Assembly (NCBI GenBank): GCA_017442465.1
Contig: JAFRZQ010000129.1
Coordinates: 1-9,862, forward strand
From: Anaerotignum sp.
Lineage (GTDB): Bacteria > Bacillota > Clostridia > Lachnospirales > Anaerotignaceae
Direction: 5' to 3'
DNA length: 9,862 nt
Shown: positions 1-7,284 of the stretch, one piece after another
Numbering within the stretch: position 1 is the stretch's first letter
Layout of the letters: every line of letters starts with the position of its first letter
Made by a program: the position numbers and the translations under genes
Notes under the pieces: model-generated
Databases searched by the model: none
What the model was told of the DNA's origin: nothing
The model's input: the letters and a program-made list of their open reading frames with translations, nothing else

Positions 1-270
1 AATTCTGTCCACAAAAGGAATCTCAATATAATTCATCACAACCAGCAACACTTCATACCAGAGAAGGATACGTCCAAAACCTCGAATGCGCTCGATGCCC
101 TCTGCCTTTCCTGCCAGAATATCCACCGCTTTAATAAGACAAAGCCATCCGATGAAATCAGGAAGGATATCGAAGCCAAAGATCTTCACCTCCAGAAGGA
201 ATAGCAGCATGGCTGTACGGATATTGCGGATGGCTTCACTGGTTCTGATTTCCGATTTTGCTTCATTCAT
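1..270 (-). CDS. Small multi-spanning membrane protein, unknown function, 3' end outside window
   Basis: The minus strand is open from an ATG at 270 to the window edge, giving 90 codons without a stop, so the C-terminus is missing. A GGGAGG ribosome binding site (279-284) lies 8 nt before the ATG. The start overlaps the end of the BlaR1-like gene by 8 nt (ATGAATGA), which points to translational coupling and one operon. The protein begins MNEAKSEIRTSEAIRNI and then alternates hydrophobic stretches (about residues 21-55, containing FGFDILPDFIGW, and 70-83, LLWYEVLLVVMNYI) with short charged segments, as in an integral membrane protein. I recall similar FDILPDFIG-type motifs in uncharacterised Firmicutes membrane proteins, but no function is known to me. 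Its place in a BlaI-controlled unit suggests an output or accessory protein of that regulon; this is inference. Confidence 0.75.
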   Translation of the reverse strand, partial: MNEAKSEIRTSEAIRNIRTAMLLFLLEVKIFGFDILPDFIGWLCLIKAVDILAGKAEGIERIRGFGRILLWYEVLLVVMNYIEIPFVDRI

Positions 271-2281
271 AAAGGGCACCTCCCTTCAAAGGGAATGTTT
301 CCAGAAGTTCTCCGCCGCGGGAATAGATACGGACTTCATAAGGTTCTGTAAGCATACGAAAAGCTTCTTCCAGACTTTCATAACTTTTGTCCCCGCGGAC
401 ATAGAGATTTCCATCCCAATCGGGACCTGTCTCGATTACATCCCATTCAAAGCCGGCAGAACTGCTGCCGCTGGAGCCCACAGTAAAGTCCCTGTGAAAG
501 TGATTTCCCTCCCAGAGTTCTTCCTTTGTCATCTCTGCAGGGCAGGTAAAAATGACAAGCACCTGTACTTCCTCTTTCAATTCTGTACCCGTGTATTCCA
601 GATAAGCTGCATGAGCAGCCATAGGGGTCAGGCTTTCATTGAACTGCGGTTCTTCCCCGCCATTATTCATAAAGCTGAACATATCCCAGCCGCCAAACCC
701 AATGCCCCATTCCTCACAGTAGACAATTTCACTAAACTTCCAGTCACCCTGTTCTGTATATTCGCCCTGTTCCATTTTTTCTCTCAGTTTTCGATCGATA
801 TAACCGGGGTCATACACATCAAACAACCAATGTTCTTCCTCCATCAGTTCCACAGACCAGTTCCCCTTATTTTCCTCAAAGATACGGAAATACTGAAACC
901 GTTCTGTCACCGGAACATCTTCTTTATGTGCTTCTGTTTCATCCACAAAGTGCAAAGTCCCTGTTATCGTACCATCCATCTGTCGGTCAAAGAAATATGC
1001 TCCATCATAACGCATACGGTCATAGAAACGATATTTATAATCTGCTTTTGTCCCTTCCGCCAGGACGGCTCCATCCAAATCATCATCAACATATTCACTA
1101 AGCGCCCAGGTCTTATATTCCTCAAATTCATCCTGAGGCACAGTCAGCGCCAATTTTCCCAGATCTCGTTCGCAAATGGCTTCATATAGAATAGAAATCG
1201 CCATTTCCGGAGAAGTCACTTCAAAATATCGTGCATCTTCCAACATCATCTCCAAATCTTCCTTCGTTTCTACGCCAGAAGTATCGAAATACTTCGGTTC
1301 ATAGGCAAAACTGACAGAAGCCAGCGACAGCATCACTGTGATGCAGCCTGCTGCAAAAGCCGCTCCTTTGGGTGCCCGCCCGAAATCCACGATACGCTGG
1401 ATACGAGTTTTAATATTCTTCGCTCCGTTTGCCATGGAAGTCGTTCCGATACGACTGGCATAACGGCTGTCCGTCATCGTTAACAGCAGCATACCATAGT
1501 CCCGTTTTTCTTCCCCCTCCAGTTTTTCCAGCACACGCTGATCGCAGAGGGCTTCGCTGTCGTTACGAATGATATTACACAACCAGTATACAAAAGGATT
1601 GAACCAATTCAGCGCCCGCAATATATGTAAAGCAAAATTCACCAGTACATCCTTATGTTTTCGGTGGAGCATCTCGTGGAGAAGTACTTTTTCATCAATG
1701 GTCTCCTCCATACTTTCCGGAACGACCAGAACCGGTCTGAAAAGACCACAGAGAAATGGCGTTTCCATGTTACCGCAAACCCTAACATTCTCCTGATGAG
1801 GCAGATCATATTTTTTCGCCGTCTGCAGGATCTTTTCCTGTAAAACAGCAGATGCTTCCCTGCCCCTTCGGATCTCTTTCCGCAGTTTCCCATAAATCAA
1901 AACATCATACAGCAAAAACAGCACTGCCCCTGCGACATAGATTACAAACAGGGTATCCGTCAGCGACCATTCTCCTGTTTTCAGCAAAGAAAGGTCGCCG
2001 CCGCCCATGCCAAAGGGTGCGGAAAGCAGAGACTCCATCCCAAGCTCTACTGTCCCCCGCAGTTTTTTCACAGGCTCCATCCAGAGATTATTCAGGGCAA
2101 AGCCCGTAGAAAAAATCTTTACATTCGCCGGCAAGATCGTTCGAACCAGAAGCACCAGCCAGATCAGGTAATGCCAGCGGGCATTCAGTTTATCCTGAAA
2201 TATTTTTTTGAAAACAATCAGCATACCGCCAGTCAGTGTGATCCCCAATGTAAAATATAATACCGTCCAGAGATTCGTCAT
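263..2281 (-). CDS. BlaR1/MecR1-like M56 membrane metalloprotease with an atypical extracytoplasmic domain
   Basis: 672 residues. Membrane segments are seen near residues 5-24, 36-50, 108-130 and 308-326. The cytosolic zinc protease core lies between the last two, with HEMLH at 202-206 and a downstream NDSEALCD (E243, a candidate third zinc ligand), typical of peptidase family M56. In BlaR1/MecR1 this protease is activated by an outside signal and leads to cleavage of the partner repressor. The C-terminal part (about 327-672) should face outside. It is acidic and aromatic-rich, and I see no SxxK/SxN/KTG penicillin-binding set in it, so it is not the classical beta-lactam sensor. The start at 2281 overlaps the repressor stop by 4 nt (ATGA), with GGAGGGG about 8 nt upstream. 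Family assignment is firm; the signal sensed is unknown. Confidence 0.9.
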   Translation of the reverse strand: MTNLWTVLYFTLGITLTGGMLIVFKKIFQDKLNARWHYLIWLVLLVRTILPANVKIFSTGFALNNLWMEPVKKLRGTVELGMESLLSAPFGMGGGDLSLLKTGEWSLTDTLFVIYVAGAVLFLLYDVLIYGKLRKEIRRGREASAVLQEKILQTAKKYDLPHQENVRVCGNMETPFLCGLFRPVLVVPESMEETIDEKVLLHEMLHRKHKDVLVNFALHILRALNWFNPFVYWLCNIIRNDSEALCDQRVLEKLEGEEKRDYGMLLLTMTDSRYASRIGTTSMANGAKNIKTRIQRIVDFGRAPKGAAFAAGCITVMLSLASVSFAYEPKYFDTSGVETKEDLEMMLEDARYFEVTSPEMAISILYEAICERDLGKLALTVPQDEFEEYKTWALSEYVDDDLDGAVLAEGTKADYKYRFYDRMRYDGAYFFDRQMDGTITGTLHFVDETEAHKEDVPVTERFQYFRIFEENKGNWSVELMEEEHWLFDVYDPGYIDRKLREKMEQGEYTEQGDWKFSEIVYCEEWGIGFGGWDMFSFMNNGGEEPQFNESLTPMAAHAAYLEYTGTELKEEVQVLVIFTCPAEMTKEELWEGNHFHRDFTVGSSGSSSAGFEWDVIETGPDWDGNLYVRGDKSYESLEEAFRMLTEPYEVRIYSRGGELLETFPLKGGALYE

Positions 2282-2634
2282 ACATTCATCCCCTCCAGCA
2301 ATCGCTTCAATTCTTCCATTTCTTCAGGCGTCAGTCTGCCTTCTTCCACAAAGGCTGCCACCATTTTCCCTGCAGAACCACGGTATACCTTATTCAGAAA
2401 GTTTTCTTCCTCCTGAGAAACACATTCCTCTCTGGAAACTGCAGCCCGATATTGTTTGGGGCTGCCCTCTGCATCTATCAAACCTTTGTTTTCCAGTCGG
2501 CTCAGAAAGGTATAGACCGTGTTTTTATTCCATTTTACATCCAGAGCATCCATGATCTCACTTTGTACTGCTTCTTCTTTTTCCCAGAGGATCTCCATGA
2601 TCTTCCATTCGCTGTCAGAAATCTTATATGTCAT
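2278..2634 (-). CDS. BlaI/MecI-family winged-helix repressor
   Basis: 118 residues from the chosen start (MTYKISDSEWKIMEILWE). That opening, then NKNTVYTFLSRLENKGLI (37-53) as the DNA-recognition helix and wing region, is characteristic of BlaI/MecI/CopY penicillinase-type repressors. The C-terminal helices (about 73-118) correspond to the dimerisation part. The usual BlaI cleavage position (Asn-Phe in the staphylococcal proteins) aligns by eye with Ala94-Phe95. The ATG at 2634 is preferred over the in-frame ATG at 2655 because AGAGAGG lies 7-13 nt upstream of 2634, while the upstream start has no good ribosome binding site and sits almost on the operator. It is the first gene of the unit and should repress its own promoter through the two palindromes at 2658-2698. 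Proteolysis through the adjacent M56 protein would relieve repression. Confidence 0.93.
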   Translation of the reverse strand: MTYKISDSEWKIMEILWEKEEAVQSEIMDALDVKWNKNTVYTFLSRLENKGLIDAEGSPKQYRAAVSREECVSQEEENFLNKVYRGSAGKMVAAFVEEGRLTPEEMEELKRLLEGMNV

Positions 2635-2657
2635 AATAATACGCCTCTCTTTCATAA

Positions 2658-2673
2658 GACTACAGTTGTAGTC
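2658..2673. promoter_or_regulatory. BlaI-type operator 1 (downstream palindrome)
   Basis: Perfect 7-bp inverted repeat GACTACA-GT-TGTAGTC. It contains the TACA...TGTA core of BlaI/MecI operators and lies just downstream of the expected transcription start, between promoter and start codon, where a bound repressor would block elongation or promoter clearance. Confidence 0.85.
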
Positions 2674-2682
2674 CTTTTCTTT

Positions 2683-2711
2683 ATACTACATTTGTAGTCT
2701 GATATTGTCAA
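2683..2711 (-). promoter_or_regulatory. Promoter of the blaI-blaR1-like unit
   Basis: On the minus strand a perfect -35 TTGACA (2711-2706) is followed after exactly 17 nt by TAGTAT (2688-2683), a five-of-six match to TATAAT. Transcription should start near 2676, about 40 nt before the repressor ATG. This is a strong housekeeping (sigma-A) promoter, so the unit should be active unless repressed. Confidence 0.85.
2685..2698. promoter_or_regulatory. BlaI-type operator 2 (inside the promoter)
   Basis: Perfect 6-bp inverted repeat ACTACA-TT-TGTAGT located between the -35 and -10 hexamers, overlapping the -10 by 4 nt. It shares the ACTACA/TGTAGT arms with operator 1 and is centred 26 bp from it, about 2.5 helical turns, so the two dimers would lie on opposite faces of the helix. 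Binding here would exclude RNA polymerase. Confidence 0.85.
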
Positions 2712-2719
2712 CGCTTTTT

Positions 2720-2756
2720 CATAAAAATAAAACCCCCGAGAAAAACTCGAGGGTTT
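2720..2756 (-). terminator. Intrinsic terminator of ftsZ
   Basis: On the minus strand an 11-bp stem (AAACCCTCGAG / CTCGGGGGTTT, one G-U pair) with a TTTTT loop is followed by TTATTTTTAT. It begins 15 nt after the ftsZ stop codon and ends just before the -35 of the repressor promoter, separating the division genes from the BlaI-type unit. Confidence 0.9.
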
Positions 2757-2771
2757 ATGTATGGTTCTATA

Positions 2772-3896
2772 TCAGAATTTCTTTCTTGTCAGGAAATCAG
2801 GGATCTTGATTTCGGATTCGAAGTCTGCATCATCATCAAAAGCAAATCTTCTTGCTGCAGGGCGAACTTCTTCCATTTCTTCCTGTGCTTTTTCTTCAGC
2901 CTTAGGCGCTTCTTCCTTCTTTGCTTCAGGCATGATCAGATCACGGTCTTCCAGACCTGTAGCGATAACAGTAACCACAACTTCGTCCACCAGATCTTCA
3001 TTGATGGAAGTACCGAAGATGATTTCTGCTTCGGGATCGATCGCTTCACGGATCAGTTCAGCTGCTTCGTCTGTTTCGAACAGACCCAGATTTTCGTCGC
3101 CGCTGAAGTTGATCAGGATATATTTTGCACCTTCGATCGTTGTTTCCAGCAGAGGGTTCTGGATCGCCATTTTTGCAGCCACTTCTGCTTTGTTTTCACC
3201 GCTGGCACGGCCAATACCCATGTGTGCGATGCCTTTATTTGCCATGATCGCACGAACGTCAGCAAAGTCCAGGTTGATGATACCGGGATTTGTGATCAGG
3301 TCTGCAATGCCCTGTACACCCTGACGCAGGATCTCATCCGCTTTGCGGAACGCTTCTGTCATTGTTGTTTTCTTGTCGATGATAGACAGCAGTTTCTGGT
3401 TAGGGATGATAACCAGTGTATCTACATTCTTTTTCAGTTCTGTGATACCTTTTTCTGCGTTGCTCATTCTCTTTTTACCTTCAAAGTTGAAGGGTTTTGT
3501 TACAACGCCAACTGTCAGGATACCCAGTTCCTTGGAAATTGCAGCGATGCGGGGAGCTGCGCCTGTACCTGTGCCGCCGCCCATACCGGCTGTGATGAAT
3601 ACCATATCGGAACCACGCAGTGCCTGTGCGATATCGTCGCTTGTTTCATCTGCGGAACGCTGACCGATTTCAGGGTTGCCGCCTGCACCCAGGCCTTTTG
3701 TCAGTTTTTCACCGATCTGGATCTTTGTTGCAGATTTGGATTTTGTCAGAGCCTGTCCGTCTGTATTGATGGAAATGAAATCAACGCCGTCCAGACCATC
3801 TTCGATCATTCTGTCAACAGCATTGTTACCGCCGCCGCCAACACCAATTACTTTGATCTGTGCCATATTACTCATAGGGATATCAAATTCGAGCAT
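2772..3896 (-). CDS. ftsZ: Cell division GTPase FtsZ
   Basis: 374 residues from the preferred start MLEFDIPMSN, which matches the usual Firmicutes FtsZ N-terminus and has AGGAGG 10 nt upstream; an in-frame ATG at 3920 would add eight residues and has no ribosome binding site. FtsZ is the tubulin-like GTPase that polymerises into the cytokinetic ring. Visible landmarks are VIGVGGGGNNAV (16-27), the GTP-binding tubulin signature GMGGGTGTG (104-112), TKPFNFEGKKR (133-143) and the T7 synergy loop NLDFADV (208-214) that completes the GTPase site of the next subunit. A charged linker (about 318-360) leads to the conserved C-terminal peptide IPDFLTRKKF, the docking site for membrane tethers such as FtsA or SepF. 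It is the last gene of the division block. No ftsA lies beside it, so the tether must be encoded elsewhere. Confidence 0.98.
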   Translation of the reverse strand: MLEFDIPMSNMAQIKVIGVGGGGNNAVDRMIEDGLDGVDFISINTDGQALTKSKSATKIQIGEKLTKGLGAGGNPEIGQRSADETSDDIAQALRGSDMVFITAGMGGGTGTGAAPRIAAISKELGILTVGVVTKPFNFEGKKRMSNAEKGITELKKNVDTLVIIPNQKLLSIIDKKTTMTEAFRKADEILRQGVQGIADLITNPGIINLDFADVRAIMANKGIAHMGIGRASGENKAEVAAKMAIQNPLLETTIEGAKYILINFSGDENLGLFETDEAAELIREAIDPEAEIIFGTSINEDLVDEVVVTVIATGLEDRDLIMPEAKKEEAPKAEEKAQEEMEEVRPAARRFAFDDDADFESEIKIPDFLTRKKF

Positions 3897-3941
3897 GATA
3901 GTATCTCCTCCTAAATGCATTCCAAAAATTTATCAACTTAT

Positions 3942-3970
3942 ATTATACACGAAAAAATACGGAATTTCCA
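3942..3970 (-). promoter_or_regulatory. Probable ftsZ promoter
   Basis: In the 134-nt gap between sbp and ftsZ the minus strand has a perfect TATAAT (3947-3942) about 46 nt before the ftsZ ATG. The -35 region (near 3965-3970, TGGAAA) is a poor match, so activity may be weak or activator-dependent. An imperfect palindrome (3958-3972, TACGGAA-T-TTCCATA) covers the -35 position. The gap itself, longer than any other in the block, supports a separate ftsZ promoter. Confidence 0.5.
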
Positions 3971-4030
3971 TAGGTATTTGCAAGTTTTCATAAGATTTTT
4001 TTGCTTTTTTCCTAATCTTTTTCCAATCTT

Positions 4031-4390
4031 TCACTCTGTATCAGAAACAACCTGTTTCTCATTTTTATTCAAAATCAAATGGCGGATGTTACTGAAGTTG
4101 TTAAACATACGGGAACCATAAACAACTACCGCCGCAATAGAAAGATCAATAGACAGCTGATTGCCCAGCCAGATGAGAACCATCGCCAGCACGGCATTCA
4201 GTACAAACCCCGTTGCAAACACTTTCCATCGGAAATCATCGCGCATATTGGCATATACACCACCCAGCACAGAATCCAGACAGGCAAGGATGCCAACAGC
4301 GACATAGGCAGAATAGCCTGCAGGAAAAACCAAACCGCTGTAAATGCCGGCTGCAACGCCGACAAACAGCCCGATAATAGGGATCAACAT
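4031..4390 (-). CDS. sbp: Small basic membrane protein Sbp (DUF1290)
   Basis: 119 residues from the start MLIPIIGLFVG, which resembles the MWLPVLGLVLG start of Bacillus subtilis Sbp. This ATG (4390) is 7 nt from AGGAGG, whereas the in-frame ATG at 4396 almost touches it; with 4390 the gap to the preceding stop is 2 nt. Three or four hydrophobic segments (about 2-20, 26-45, 58-77, 83-97) make it an integral membrane protein. A basic stretch follows near 94-112 (SRMFNNFSNIRHLILNKNEK). The family sits next to divIB, DUF881 genes and ftsZ in many Firmicutes, but its molecular role is unknown. Confidence 0.9.
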   Translation of the reverse strand: MLIPIIGLFVGVAAGIYSGLVFPAGYSAYVAVGILACLDSVLGGVYANMRDDFRWKVFATGFVLNAVLAMVLIWLGNQLSIDLSIAAVVVYGSRMFNNFSNIRHLILNKNEKQVVSDTE

Positions 4391-4392
4391 GG

Positions 4393-5073
4393 TCATTCCT
4401 CCTCTTCCATATCCTTAAACAGCGCTGTCTGTGTATAGGCAGGCACTTCTACCGCTTCCTGTTTCTGTACACTGATCTCAATACCCCAGGGTGCAAGATT
4501 ATCCACTACGCCGCCCGGGAAATACAATGCAGACTGGAGGACATCAGGTTCTCCCACTGCATTGATCTCAAAGGGTGCCGCCACACGCACGCCATTGACC
4601 ATAACAATAGACCCGGCACAGGTGATGGCACTGTTTCCCACCATGCGCTGTCCATTGATGGAAACAGCCTCCGCTCCGGCTGCATGCAGTTCATTGACCA
4701 CTGCCAGAAGGTCTTCTGCATGGACCAGATAAGCATTCATATCTCCGCCGCCCCGCGTACTGCTGTCATTCATGGTAACAGCCACCCCCGGTCCGCTGAC
4801 AGCCGTCAGTCCGGCAAAACGCAGCAACTGCTCCATTTCTGCTCCCACAGTGCCGTCCTGGTATTCTTTCAATGTATTTTCCAGGGTTTCATTCTGTTCC
4901 AGCAAGGCATCATGCTCTGCCTGCAGCTGATTCAGTGCCGCTGTTGCTTCAGACAGTCGCTGATGTTCTGTTGTCATGCGCTGCTGTTTGACTGTATTCA
5001 CCTGCACCCCGATGATGACACCAAGGATCACACAGGTTGCCGTCAAAGCTGCAGAATATTGTTTTCGAATCAT
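4393..5073 (-). CDS. DUF881 family membrane-anchored protein (YlxW/YlxX type)
   Basis: 226 residues. One N-terminal membrane segment (about 8-24) is followed by a predicted coiled coil rich in Glu, Gln and Leu (about 28-72) and then the extracytoplasmic DUF881 domain, with VSGPGVAVTMND (92-103), LVHAEDLLAVVNELHAAGAEAVSING in parts (116-141) and IVMVNGVRV (156-164). These are hallmark blocks of the YlxW/YlxX proteins encoded between divIB and sbp in Bacillus and Clostridia, whose function is not established. The ATG has GAGGTG about 5 nt upstream and lies 32 nt after the ftsQ stop. Many relatives carry two tandem DUF881 genes here; only one is present. Confidence 0.92.
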   Translation of the reverse strand: MIRKQYSAALTATCVILGVIIGVQVNTVKQQRMTTEHQRLSEATAALNQLQAEHDALLEQNETLENTLKEYQDGTVGAEMEQLLRFAGLTAVSGPGVAVTMNDSSTRGGGDMNAYLVHAEDLLAVVNELHAAGAEAVSINGQRMVGNSAITCAGSIVMVNGVRVAAPFEINAVGEPDVLQSALYFPGGVVDNLAPWGIEISVQKQEAVEVPAYTQTALFKDMEEEE

Positions 5074-5105
5074 ATTTTCACCTCAATCAGGTCTTTCACT
5101 GACCA

Positions 5106-5924
5106 TCACATCAAGTATCGGAAGACAACCGTACCATTCGGCTTGTCCAGTTCGCTGAGATCCAGTGTTCCCCTGTCTTCCTTGGGAATCGTCTTCATGA
5201 TCTCTGCCATATAGCGGATCTTTGTATCGCCGTTTTCCATATTCCCCAGTATGATCTGCACCTGATTTACATAGGCATAAACATTTTCCCTGTCAGCCAC
5301 GTCGATCTCCACTACCATATCCAGCAGCTCATATTTTTCCATCAGTTGAGAAAAATGCAGTACGATATCCAATGCTTCCGGATTTTCCACCGGGATCACT
5401 TCCCCTTTTGTAAAACTCCCGAAGGAAAGACCTTTTACCAGAGGCAGTGCTTCTCTGCAGGCATCCTGTACATCCAGCACACGGCCTGCTTCATCTATGT
5501 AAAGGTAGGCACCCATATAAGGCACATACCCTCTTACCTTTCTTTCGATCACATCGATCACGATCGTATCCGGCCAGCGGCAGCTGATCTTTGCATCAGC
5601 GATATAGGGATCCCGTTCCAGCACCTGGGCTGCCTTTCCCTTTCCAAAGAAAATAATATTATCGCCCTCATCCAGACCGATCATTTCACAGAGATCTGTT
5701 GTCGTATAATGCCTTGTTCCATTTGCAACAATATTTTTTGCCGCAAAAACAGGAGAAAGCAGCACGCCAATGATCCCCAGAAGAACCAAAACGACCCCAA
5801 TGATGACTCTCTGATCTACGCCTTTTTTCGGCTTGGGTTTCTGATAATATTCCAGTTCTTCCATCAGGTCGATGTCATAGATTTCTGCTTTTTTATTCGG
5901 TTTTTTCGATTTCTTTCTGAGCAT
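5106..5924 (-). CDS. ftsQ: Cell division protein FtsQ/DivIB
   Basis: 272 residues with the bitopic FtsQ/DivIB layout: a lysine-rich cytosolic tail (1-37), one membrane segment (about 38-58), a POTRA domain (about 61-129, starting FAAKNIVANGTRHYT and ending WPDTIVIDVIERKV) and the beta domain (about 130-255). The protein joins FtsB/DivIC and FtsL in the complex that controls septal peptidoglycan synthesis outside the membrane. It starts within the last 32 nt of murA, in another frame, with an AAAGGA-like ribosome binding site inside murA, so the two are probably translationally coupled. Length and domain order are normal. In Gram-positives the name divIB is used for the same protein. Confidence 0.94.
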   Translation of the reverse strand: MLRKKSKKPNKKAEIYDIDLMEELEYYQKPKPKKGVDQRVIIGVVLVLLGIIGVLLSPVFAAKNIVANGTRHYTTTDLCEMIGLDEGDNIIFFGKGKAAQVLERDPYIADAKISCRWPDTIVIDVIERKVRGYVPYMGAYLYIDEAGRVLDVQDACREALPLVKGLSFGSFTKGEVIPVENPEALDIVLHFSQLMEKYELLDMVVEIDVADRENVYAYVNQVQIILGNMENGDTKIRYMAEIMKTIPKEDRGTLDLSELDKPNGTVVFRYLM

Positions 5925-7191
5925 AAGTTTTCCTTTCTTCCTGCAGCATGATTTCGCCGCCTAAAAAAGAAAAGGCGTCCTCTATTTTTTCATAGCCCCG
6001 CTCCACATATTCCGACCCATGGATGATGCTTTCTCCTTCCGCCCCTAAGGCTGCCGTCAGAAGAGCCGCACCACACCTAAGATCCTTTGCAAAGACCTCT
6101 GCCCCATGGAGCGTTTCCACACCACGAATCAACGCATTTCCGCCGGAAATACAAATATCCGCCCCCATACGACAAAGCCCTTCCGCCTGAGAAAAGCGGG
6201 CTTCGAACACCGTTTCGCTAATCATACATCTTCCCCTTGCCAATGTCAATAAACTCATGACCAAAGGCTGCATATCTGTGGGAAATGCAGGAAAGGGTCC
6301 TGTTTCAATGGCAAAGCCTGACACCAGCCTCTTTGGCGGCTTTAGCCGCAAAAGGTCACTTCCCTCCCAGAAAAAGCGGCACCCTGCCATACAAAGAACC
6401 TCCAGAACAGCCTCCATCTGCTCCCGTTCCAACCCTTTCAGTACCAGTTCGCCTCCAGTCATAGCCGCAGCACAGAGAAACGTGCCTCCTTCAATGCGAT
6501 CAGCAGGGATAGGGAAAAATGCCCCATGCAGCCGTTTGACCCCTTCCACAAGGATACTGCCTGTACCCTCTCCATATATTTCCGCCCCCATAGCCCGAAG
6601 AAAGCGTACAAGGGCAATGATCTCCGGCTCTCTCGCTGCATTACGGATCACCGTGACCCCTTCTGCCTTCACTGCCAGAAGAAGAATATTCTCTGTGGCA
6701 CCCACGCTGGGAAAGGGAAGATGTATGGTCGTTCCTGTGATTTTTTCTGCCCGGCAGGAAAGCATCTCTCCCTCCTTCTGAAATATCGCCCCCATCCGTT
6801 CAAAAGCAGCCAGATGTAGATCAATGGGGCGACGGCCGATGGCACACCCTCCCGGGCATTCCAGTTTTGCTTCTTTTTCCCGTCCCAGAAGAGCTCCCAG
6901 AAACAATATGGAAGAACGCATTTTTCTGACCGTATCATTATCGATATCTGTTTTTTTGAGGGAACTGCTGTCAATCACAGCCGTTCTGCCATATACTTCC
7001 ACCCTGCAGCCCAGTTCCTTCAGTATATCCAGCGTCTGCAGCACATCCCGGATGAAGGGCAGGTTTTCCAGCACCACTTCGTCTTCCGCAAGGATGCAGG
7101 CTGCAAGAATGGGCAGTGACGCATTCTTGCTCCCCCTCACACAAAATTCCCCTTCTATCCTTCTCCCGCCCTGCACGATATACATCCCCAT
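5893..7191 (-). CDS. murA: UDP-N-acetylglucosamine 1-carboxyvinyltransferase (MurA)
   Basis: 432 residues, normal length. The cytosolic enzyme transfers enolpyruvate from phosphoenolpyruvate to UDP-GlcNAc, the first committed step of peptidoglycan synthesis. Visible active-site elements are RGSKNASLP with Lys22, the loop CPGGCAIGRRPIDLH with the catalytic Cys116 (Cys, not the Asp found in fosfomycin-insensitive forms) and Arg121, FPTDMQ with Asp306, DLR at 370-372 and YVERGYE with Arg398. Its start has GGAGG 7 nt upstream. It is first in the minus-strand division block and overlaps ftsQ by 32 nt. Firmicutes often have two MurA paralogues; the location beside ftsQ is common in Clostridia, but the sequence alone does not show whether this is the main copy. 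Confidence 0.96.
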   Translation of the reverse strand: MGMYIVQGGRRIEGEFCVRGSKNASLPILAACILAEDEVVLENLPFIRDVLQTLDILKELGCRVEVYGRTAVIDSSSLKKTDIDNDTVRKMRSSILFLGALLGREKEAKLECPGGCAIGRRPIDLHLAAFERMGAIFQKEGEMLSCRAEKITGTTIHLPFPSVGATENILLLAVKAEGVTVIRNAAREPEIIALVRFLRAMGAEIYGEGTGSILVEGVKRLHGAFFPIPADRIEGGTFLCAAAMTGGELVLKGLEREQMEAVLEVLCMAGCRFFWEGSDLLRLKPPKRLVSGFAIETGPFPAFPTDMQPLVMSLLTLARGRCMISETVFEARFSQAEGLCRMGADICISGGNALIRGVETLHGAEVFAKDLRCGAALLTAALGAEGESIIHGSEYVERGYEKIEDAFSFLGGEIMLQEERKTYAQKEIEKTE

Positions 7192-7211
7192 GCTTTTCCC
7201 TCCGAAATCTG

Positions 7212-7269
7212 CATCTTACCTACATCTTATAGAAGGACAATTTTTGTGGTGCTTGTTTACAAAAGATGT
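7212..7269. repeat. Repeated CATCTTA boxes in the murA / P1-peptidase divergent region
   Basis: CATCTTA occurs twice in direct orientation at 7212-7218 and 7223-7229, exactly 11 bp apart (one helical turn). An inverted AAGATGT at 7263-7269 pairs with ACATCTT (7222-7228) over 7 bp. The boxes lie in the short region that must hold both divergent promoters, so they could be a regulator site. No known family motif is recognised. Confidence 0.35.
7225..7246 (-). promoter_or_regulatory. Weak candidate promoter region for murA
   Basis: Since the upstream gene is divergent, murA must be transcribed from this 142-nt gap. On the minus strand TTGTCC (7244-7239) and TATAAG (7233-7228) or TAAGAT further down are the best partial matches; none has both good hexamers and ideal spacing. 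The exact promoter is uncertain. Confidence 0.25.
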
Positions 7270-7284
7270 CGACAGGAGTAAAAT
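7256..7284 (+). promoter_or_regulatory. Promoter of the P1-family peptidase gene
   Basis: TTTACA (7256-7261) and TAAAAT (7279-7284) are each one base from consensus and are separated by exactly 17 nt. The expected start is near 7291, about 43 nt before the ATG. Confidence 0.75.

Noticed and set aside
86..1189. Long plus-strand open frame (367 codons) opposite the BlaR1-like gene
   Set aside because: It is Phe/Cys/His-rich, has no recognised motif, and lies fully antisense to well-supported coding sequence.
2635..2655. Upstream ATG at 2655 as start of the BlaI-like repressor
   Set aside because: It lacks a ribosome binding site and adds residues not typical of the family; the ATG at 2634 has a well-placed AGAGAGG.
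2757..3914. Long plus-strand open frame (385 codons) antisense to ftsZ
   Set aside because: Extreme Cys/Phe/Asp composition is the mirror of ftsZ codons; no domain is visible and ftsZ is certain.
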